From positions 1,826 to 30,106 of the forward strand of contig JH154168.1 of the NCBI GenBank assembly GCA_000226015.1: a DNA stretch of 28,281 bases. Direction: 5' to 3'. The translations under genes were made by a program, and so were the position numbers. Under the pieces are notes generated by a model. It was not told the DNA's origin and ran no database searches. It saw only the letters and a list, made by a program, of their open reading frames with translations. Each line of letters starts with the position of its first letter. Positions within the stretch are counted from its first letter, which is position 1. Positions 22,260 to 28,281 of the stretch are shown one piece after another. The DNA comes from Mnemiopsis leidyi. Lineage: Eukaryota > Ctenophora > Tentaculata > Lobata > Bolinopsidae.

Positions 22260-22423
22260 TTACATAAAGTGGTCAAAATGTATCAAAATCTGTGTTAATT
22301 TTTTTGAATGACCTTCATTTTTGGCGCATGGCATTCGATCATCATTTGATATAATTGGATCACGTGCTCTTTCAAAGAACAAAAATGAGCTCAATGAAAC
22401 GTTAGCCACAAGGCGGACGTAAC

Positions 22424-22660
22424 CTCCTTGCCAAAACAGGGAGGCAAAGTGAGTGCCCACAGACAAAAAAGAACTTGTCGCAGTGACACTGACATCCGAC
22501 TCTCGCAGCTCAAAGCTGAACGAAATCGTTTTGTTAGAACGGTAGACGGATATAATCTCGTCAAAAAAGAACAAAAATATAAGGTCTAAGACGTGAGATG
22601 CAAGGCCGAATGCCGATACAAGCAGAGGGATGGAAACTTCTGCCTCCTGTTTTGGCAGGA
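22424..22660. mobile_element. Possible short inverted-repeat (MITE-like) element
   Basis: The sequence TTGCCAAAACAGGGAGGCA at 22428-22446 recurs in inverted orientation at 22641-22660 (complement CTGCCAAAACAGGAGGCA). The two arms enclose about 190 bases that are less AT-rich than the surroundings. A 141-codon minus-strand open frame (22685-22260) crosses the whole structure, but I recognise no domain and consider it probably fortuitous. No target-site duplication was identified. Confidence 0.4.
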
Positions 22661-22946
22661 TACCACTAACAATCAGATATTGCAAGACCTTAAGAGGAAT
22701 TGAAATACACTATATAAACTTGAGGAAACCGAATTTTATATTACGTCCGCGGTCCGGTAACTGAAAAAGAAATAAAAGATTAAAAATCAGGCCGTAAACT
22801 TTTTTAGGTCTTGAATTTTGGAGGTTAGTTGGATTTTCAATTTTTGTTTCTTATAAGGCAGAGTTAGGACTTGAAACCCTCTACAGAACCGCCATAAGAG
22901 TTAATTTTAAAAAACTCAAATTTTAATCCATACAAATCTGATCTAC

Positions 22947-22975
22947 TAATCACTACTAATCACTACTAATCACTT
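22947..22975. repeat. Short tandem repeat, 10-bp unit
   Basis: Three copies of CTACTAATCA in tandem. Non-coding. Confidence 0.7.
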
Positions 22976-23251
22976 CCTTGTCAGAGGAGAACTTTCAAAT
23001 ATCGCCCATAGGTCTTTAGAATAACTTTAATATCAGTGTTTCAATTGTGTAGAGCGTTGCTGCAGTTGCCATTGGGCAAGATCAACAAATTTCATGATCA
23101 GTAGAATATTACTCAGAATTAGAATTGTGCACCACTAAAAATTAAACAATCTCATTGATGCCAAATATTGTTATCCCACTTGGCAATCTAGTTCCAATTG
23201 TTCTTGGACACATGACGTCAGGACAAGGAGGACAGTTCTCCCATTGAGGAG

Positions 23252-23444
23252 ATAATATGAAGTTACATAACGAGTAAGTGTGAAGTAACATGATTTACGC
23301 CTCGAGCGTAGCGAGTGGGGTAAATCTCATTATTCATCGAAGCCGAAGGCTGAGTTGAATAATGATATGTTTTTAACGAGGGCGGAGCCCGAGTTGAAAA
23401 CATATGTTGTTACTTTACACTTATGAGTTATGTAACGATATTAT
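23252..23444. mobile_element. Foldback MITE-like element with three internal hairpins
   Basis: The ends are inverted repeats: ATAATAT, GTTACATAAC, TAAGTGT and AAGTAACA on the left (23252-23290) reappear in reverse complement on the right (about 23407-23444). Between them sit three consecutive hairpins, each with an outer AT-rich stem and an inner GC-rich stem. Hairpin 1 pairs GATTTAC 23292-23298 with GTAAATC 23320-23326, inner CTCG/CGAG. Hairpin 2 pairs CATTATTC 23328-23335 with GAATAATG 23357-23364, inner AGCC/GGCT. Hairpin 3 pairs ATATGTTTT 23365-23373 with AAAACATAT 23397-23405, inner GGGC/GCCC. No coding capacity, so a non-autonomous or structural element. Confidence 0.75.
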
Positions 23445-23642
23445 TTACCAAGTAAAAATTGCAGATAGTGCGGACAGTTTCTAATGATAACAAGAAGAAA
23501 GGACGTTCTCTCGTATCACTAATTTGGAGCAGGCCTCAGAGTCATGTAACGATATTATCTAGGAAGTAAATTTAGCAGGCAGTGTGGGTAGTTGCTAGTA
23601 ATAACAGAAAAAAGGACGTTCTTTCGTTCACTAATTTGCAGA
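23430..23642. repeat. Tandem duplication, ~114-bp period
   Basis: The segment beginning ATGTAACGATATTAT at 23430 is repeated with substitutions from 23544, including a shared AAAGGACGTTCT and CACTAATTTG near the ends. The first copy overlaps the right end of the foldback element, so the duplication captured part of its terminal repeat. Confidence 0.75.
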
Positions 23643-23646
23643 AAGT

Positions 23647-23776
23647 GTGAGGTAATACGAAAAAGGGTGATGTAATACGGTGATGTAATACGAAAAAGGG
23701 TGATGTAATACGAAAAAGGGTGATGTAATACGGCCATAAGTGTGATGTAATACGAAAAAGGGTGATGTAATACGAC
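23647..23776. repeat. 20-bp minisatellite (GTGATGTAATACGAAAAAGG)
   Basis: About seven units in tandem. Two have altered tails: one is shortened to the GTGATGTAATACG core and one carries GGCCATAAGT instead of the A-rich tail. The minus-strand frames through it (repeating HHPFSYYITL) are by-products of the repeat. Confidence 0.88.
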
Positions 23777-24245
23777 AACAATGTGCAAATACCACGTTTT
23801 ACTCAACCGGTATAATAGCATCACGCGGTAAATAATATAAAATAGTTTATTGTTACAGGGAAAAGTTGAACGGTGGGCTGTAGGAGCTCTCTGTACCGGG
23901 AAAACTACTCAAACCGATAAACTCTACTGGGCACTGCGTGGCTCTCTCTACGGTTCCAAAGAAACAAAGACAGTGGTCGATCCCTAGGCAAAAATAACTT
24001 ATAGATCAGTTCTACAGATCTTGATCTTTGAAAATTGTAGCGAGCGTCAAGAACTAGGAAGTTAAACTGCATTTGATCTACTAATTAATTTTTGAAAGAT
24101 ATTGCACATTTCAAGATCCGCTTATCCTATATAATCTGTCTTGCTATCTCTCATTTGTTCTGATCAAGGATACAGTGTAGTTTTAGCGCCACATTTTCGA
24201 AATAGTACTATTCGTCGACAGGGATCCCTGTAGCGGACGAAAGAA
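23777..24245. other. Region upstream of the receptor gene
   Basis: Presumably the promoter and 5' UTR of the plus-strand receptor gene at 24246. I see no clear TATA box at a convincing distance and no upstream coding exon. Confidence 0.4.
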
Positions 24246-25355
24246 ATGATGAGCCCAACCTTTTCACCAAATTACATGGAACCAGTTACACCCAATTTAA
24301 CTGCATATGATAATAAACAATGGAAATACATTTCCCCAATTCATATTGTGCTCTCTTTCTATATAATCACACAGAACTCTCTGATCATTTATCACTACCA
24401 CAAGGACTGGAAAAGACTTTCCTCTCTTCTTTTTATGCTGATAGCTGCTGCTGACATAGGATTCGCCTGTTCAGAATTAGGACGCGAAACCTTGGTGCTT
24501 CTGTGCACTAAGAGTAAGAGTAAGAACAGTTTATTGCGAGTAAGCACCTGGATTACCATGATTTGGCTATTAACAGGCCAATTTTGGAGTGCTACATCTG
24601 CATTTCTCTGCCTTATTCTCACTGTTGTTAAAACGATAAATATAATAAACCCATTTTACCGATTAAAAACACGTTTTCTGTATACTGTTATATTTATAGT
24701 TCTTCTCATCTATTTTACATTGTTCATCACAGACAACTATTATGGTAACTGGCTTGTATCGTATGCAACTTATGGCAAGCACAAATTTAAGTGCTCTGTA
24801 ACGTATGGACTTTTTGCTTTTTTTGACACTACAGCGAGTACAGGAGAATTAACGTTAACATATATATTCAAGCGTCTACGGCTTATTATAATTTATGATT
24901 ACGTTGCGTCTGCTTTGTTGGTACTGGAATTCTGTCTTCCTGGTATTATAGTACTTGTGTGCATGATGCTTCAAATGTTTTACATCAGGCGATCATTAGG
25001 TCGCAGTGAAAACCCAATGGCAAACACAGCTAACCATGTTAACTTATCAGTGTTCCTTACATCATTGTTGTATTTTATTAGTGTTTCAGTTTTTTCTTAT
25101 TTTCTGCTGGTGCTTGACATAAAAGCAGCTATTGGTGTGAATATTACTGATTTTTCCAATTTGATTCTGATTATCGGTAAATACACCCTCCCACTACTAA
25201 ATGCAGCTCTGTTCCCGACCATCCTGATCCTCCGCAAACCAGAACTTAAAGCAATATTCAAGAACTATGTCATGAAGATACTCCTTCTTCCTCTCACGAT
25301 CTTTTACAAACTCCAGTCAGTAGTTCTGAGACGAAGTGGATACACTCAGATATAG
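24246..25355 (+). CDS. Divergent rhodopsin-fold GPCR, single exon
   Basis: 369 residues, no intron, no signal peptide; a short N-terminus carries a possible glycosylation site (NLT, residue 17). Approximate helices: TM1 31-50 (with N44), TM2 58-78 (Asp 70 at the usual Na+-site position), TM3 102-130, TM4 145-162, TM5 217-246 (Pro 232), TM6 265-290, TM7 304-327, then a basic helix-8-like RKPELK. Cys 87 and Cys 183 could form the TM3-ECL2 disulfide. The family signatures are eroded. The DRYxxIxxPF region reads VKTINIINPF, so Lys 129 replaces the usual Arg. NPxxY reads FPTIL, and TM6 lacks CWxP. This fits an orphan, lineage-expanded class-A-like receptor at the plasma membrane; the ligand is unknown. 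The second of two adjacent ATGs (24249) could also start it. It is convergent with the G6PD gene. Confidence 0.88.
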   Translation: MMSPTFSPNYMEPVTPNLTAYDNKQWKYISPIHIVLSFYIITQNSLIIYHYHKDWKRLSSLLFMLIAAADIGFACSELGRETLVLLCTKSKSKNSLLRVSTWITMIWLLTGQFWSATSAFLCLILTVVKTINIINPFYRLKTRFLYTVIFIVLLIYFTLFITDNYYGNWLVSYATYGKHKFKCSVTYGLFAFFDTTASTGELTLTYIFKRLRLIIIYDYVASALLVLEFCLPGIIVLVCMMLQMFYIRRSLGRSENPMANTANHVNLSVFLTSLLYFISVSVFSYFLLVLDIKAAIGVNITDFSNLILIIGKYTLPLLNAALFPTILILRKPELKAIFKNYVMKILLLPLTIFYKLQSVVLRRSGYTQI

Positions 25356-26319
25356 AGAATATACCAGATACTCAGGCAATATGAAAACAAATATGAACAT
25401 TGAAAAACCTGAAAAATTTCTCAACAAATGTGTCATTGGCTTTGAGGTGAAAAATTGATAAAGTCAAACAACAGAGCCGACCCAGTTACTTGGAGTTGGT
25501 CTAGGATTTTCGTCATCAAAGAAATTTTTGAAAAAGCAACAACCTAGAATTGAATCGATTTTAAGCAGTGTGATTTTGCGTGTTAATAAATTTTGAGATT
25601 TAACATAATTAAAGCTGTCTAACTATCAACTTTTCCCTTGAGGTTTATTTTCAAAAATTTTAAGCCCATACTTGATCTTCGACTGCTAACCACTTTCTCA
25701 CTTTTAAATTATCGAAGCTATTACAAATTATAACAAACATTAATAAGAATAACAATAACATGGTTTCATAAGTGTCATAGAGTCATGAAATAAAACAAGC
25801 TTAAACAAAAAATACATGCATAAAACAAATAATCGAAAAACACGAGTCAATTAGTCTGCAATGAAGTCATATAATCCTAATACAATGACTAGGTATATAA
25901 AATAATGGCCATATAACTCGTGAATCTCGACATACTATTTTTCATCATTTAATTAATCATAACTAATTGAAATCAATTCGATCATGGATCAACCATGTGC
26001 TCTTTTCAACAGAGTCCTAATCAAAAAACAAAATCTACAGCTAAAACCTCTCACTCCTCACTCAAAATTTGCTAATATAACTCTTCTACAGTTAAAAGTA
26101 AACAAAAAGGAAGAAAGTGGTGCAATGCCAAATTCTTGAACTAGAAACAAACAGGAAATCCTCCGATAAGTTTCGGTATCAAGATCTGACATGCCCAGTT
26201 TTGCGGGCAGGAATGGCGCACAGAGCCTAGCAAGGTTCAACACGAAGCCTAGCAATCCTTAAACCGGCATGGTTCAACATCAAGCCTAGCAATCCTCCTA
26301 CCAGCAATCCTCCGCTCCC
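25356..26319. other. Convergent intergenic region and 3' UTRs
   Basis: Lies between the 3' ends of the receptor gene (plus) and G6PD (minus). No coding region seen. Near the G6PD end, about 26225-26315, phrases such as AAGCCTAGCAATCCT and GGTTCAACA recur two or three times, an imperfect repeat. A minus-strand AATAAA/ATTAAA for G6PD is not obvious within 300 bases of its stop. Confidence 0.5.
25585..25590 (+). terminator. Candidate polyadenylation signal of the receptor gene
   Basis: Canonical AATAAA about 230 bases after the receptor stop codon, the first such hexamer on plus downstream of the gene. Confidence 0.5.
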
Positions 26320-28034
26320 TCACTTCTTTGCGGCGGTCCACTTGTAAGTTCCGGAGAACTTGAAGCCACTGTCCCGGATAAAGTCGTCAGCAGAGGCCAC
26401 ACCTCGGCTTCCGTAGGGGTATTCCACCGGGGTTTTAGCTCCAGCGTCCAGTTTGTGGAGAAGAGGGGTGAAGATACGCCACGCCTCCGCCAACTCGTCG
26501 CTGGAGAGTAGTATAGTATCATTTAACGAATTTATCTATATAGTATATAATTGTTGAATGATCACTGTCCGTGCATAAATTCAAAATACAAGCTGCTAGT
26601 TTCGACATATGAAATAATGGCTTTTAGCTTTTATGTGCCAAGTGGCAAGGTTTACTTATCGGAGGCATAGTACGAACTACCGTTACTTCGCAACACGCGT
26701 GTGGCGCACAAAACAGTATAACACTCACGTTCTGACAAAGTTAGTCTGTGTTCCCAGGATGAAATCCAGAATAAGTCGCTCGTACGCGTCAGGCAGATCC
26801 ATGTCCTGGAACCTTTCGTGATAGGTCAAATTAAGTTCCGACTCCTCCGCTTCAAACGACATCCCCGGGGACTTGACGTTCATCTTGCAGTACACAGCCT
26901 GGGAAAGGAGGGAGTTTGGGGAGGGTGGAAGTTTCGGCGTGATAGTTGAAAGAATATGTATTTAAGTCTATCATACTATGAAAACGAGGGTTTACAGATA
27001 CGACTTTTGATTTTTGAGGAAACTGGAGCTGATAGTAATCACCTCATCCGGCTGAACTCTAATCACCAGTTCATTCCGCTTGCATTTAGATCCAAATATG
27101 TCGCTAGGCGTGTCCTTGAACTGGATTCTTATCTCAGCCTTTCTCTCGTTCATGGCCTTGCCTGAAACGATCACAATTTTTCGATCGGAAATCATGAGCC
27201 TGGTTAGAATATTTGAATCAACATTAACTTAAACAGCCTGATAACCTATAACAGCCTGATAACCTATAACAGCCTGATAACCTATAACAGCCTGATAACC
27301 TATAATAGCCTGATAACCTATAAGACTCTCAAATTAAATTACCGCATTTTATAAAGAAAGGAACACCCGCCCAACGATCGTTGTCAATGTTGAGTTTAGC
27401 ACAAGCGTACGTGGCTGTTTTGGAGTCGTTTGGTACTCCTGGGTCATCACGGTATCCTGAAGTAGGCAGCATTACTCAGTATTACTTAGCATTACCTAGA
27501 ATAACTCAATGTTACTCAGAAAAATTCAGCCTAACTTTGCATGTTATTGTTTTCATTCGAGAAAGGCATGTACAATTCAATAACTCAATAACAACGAAAT
27601 TTTTATTAATATGACTAAATTACGACTGTAACTACCCACCAAGCTTTGAGTCCTCAGTTTGACCGTCAGGATTACCCGTGTACTGTCCAAGAACAACATC
27701 GTCAAGATCCAACGGTCTGATAAACTTGAGCACTTTGACCTGTTAAGAGTGTGATTAATATATTGCTTATCGGATTGCAATTAATCTTGATTCTTATAGA
27801 AATGGTATTAATTTATCAGTTAAAGCACTGCACACTTTAGCTCGCAAAACCAAGCATAAGCATAAGCTCTGTAAATTTCTGCTGATAGAATAAAGCATAT
27901 AATGCGTAAGTTGCGGGAGCAGATCTTATCTTGAAGTAACCTTCTCATCTCGAATGTCAGAAGCATGAACGCTGACCGGCCGTTCCATTGCAACAAGACA
28001 TAGGATCTGTAGCAAGTGATTCTGCATCACATCC
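26320..28034 (-). CDS. G6PD: Glucose-6-phosphate 1-dehydrogenase, C-terminal six coding exons (5' part beyond the window)
   Basis: Exons in transcript order: 28034-27941, 27739-27640, 27456-27343, 27161-27043, 26898-26729, 26500-26320. All introns are GT-AG (144-228 bp), and phases agree at every junction. The 778 bp give about 258 residues, matching roughly residue 257 to the end of the 515-residue human enzyme. Diagnostic stretches are [103 protein letters not shown] and GTYKW near the C-terminus. The enzyme oxidises glucose 6-phosphate to 6-phosphogluconolactone, making NADPH in the cytosolic pentose phosphate pathway. The Rossmann domain and catalytic His region lie upstream, outside the window. 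This half carries the dimer interface and structural NADP+ site; its Trp (W509 in human) is kept, while positions aligned with human D421 and Y503 are Asn and Phe. Intact as far as visible. Confidence 0.96.
27232..27321. repeat. 18-bp tandem repeat in a G6PD intron
   Basis: Five head-to-tail copies of AACAGCCTGATAACCTAT, the last with one substitution. They lie wholly within the 181-bp intron between coding exons 27456-27343 and 27161-27043, so they do not touch the protein. Confidence 0.95.
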
Positions 28035-28248
28035 CTGAATAATATACATATGTAATAAAAGTAATGCGAGTCGATGTATTCATCGAATTTGGCACCAAAT
28101 TGGCACCATTATCCATGAAATTATCCATAAAGTGGCACCAGCTATCCATTGGGCACTTTTTTGAGCCAAAACCAATTTTTATGATACCAGATGGGTAGAA
28201 CTAGTCAAGACCTCGGTCTACAATGACTTTGGGACGAATCGGCTAAAT

Positions 28249-28277
28249 GTCACACTTGTGACGTCACATATGTGACA
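28249..28277. repeat. Nested palindromes containing a CRE, in G6PD upstream sequence
   Basis: TGTGACGTCACA at 28257-28268 is a perfect 12-bp palindrome with a CRE core (TGACGTCA). It overlaps CACATATGTG at 28265-28274, and TGTCACA at 28249-28255 is the inverted partner of TGTGACA at 28271-28277. It lies in a G6PD intron at the right edge and could be a transposon end or a regulatory site. Confidence 0.6.
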
Positions 28278-28281
28278 AAAT

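Noticed and set aside
23555-23824. Minus-strand frames rich in HHPFSYYITL
   Set aside because: Produced by the 20-bp minisatellite. There is no stable protein context.
1-28281. Bacterial features (operons, Shine-Dalgarno sites, CRISPR arrays)
   Set aside because: Spliced genes with phase-matched GT-AG introns and animal protein families show this is metazoan DNA. The tandem arrays have no spacers and are minisatellites.

Overview
The window is AT-rich animal nuclear DNA. Spliced genes with GT-AG introns, an NK-like homeobox gene, a rhodopsin-fold receptor and a eukaryotic-type glucose-6-phosphate dehydrogenase (G6PD) all point to an invertebrate metazoan. The divergent single-exon receptor and long non-coding stretches would fit a cnidarian or another early-branching animal, but the sequence does not prove the phylum. 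No bacterial-style operons, rRNA or CRISPR arrays are visible.

Layout from left to right. (1) Positions 1-2123, minus strand: an uninterrupted 707-codon reading frame that runs off the left edge. It encodes an unrecognised protein with a basic 8-residue repeat, a dense cysteine repeat and a Gln-rich hexapeptide repeat. (2) 3804-9555, minus strand: a five-exon homeobox gene that I assembled from splice sites and phases. The predicted protein is 332 residues, with an N-terminal eh1 repressor motif, a complete NK-like homeodomain resembling Lbx and Tlx, and a Ser/Pro-rich tail ending in a second eh1-like motif. Its first splice donor lies inside a triplicated ~72-bp repeat. (3) About 9.6-24.2 kb: a long stretch with no convincing gene. 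It holds E-box and CRE clusters, CCAAT-like motifs, a tRNA-derived SINE-like segment, a strong hairpin, an inverted-repeat element, a foldback element with three internal hairpins, and several minisatellites. (4) 24246-25355, plus strand: a single-exon 369-residue seven-transmembrane receptor. (5) 26320-28034, minus strand: the last six coding exons of G6PD, running off the right edge and convergent with the receptor gene.

The genes have no obvious joint function. The homeobox gene probably encodes a transcriptional repressor, and much of the non-coding DNA around it may be its regulatory landscape. In particular, CACGTG is strongly over-represented from about 4.9 to 22.4 kb, and a recurring CAATTTGTCA decamer occurs in the same DNA. 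The points most worth a second look are the unlisted cysteine-repeat gene, the homeobox gene with two eh1-like motifs, and its triplicated splice donor.
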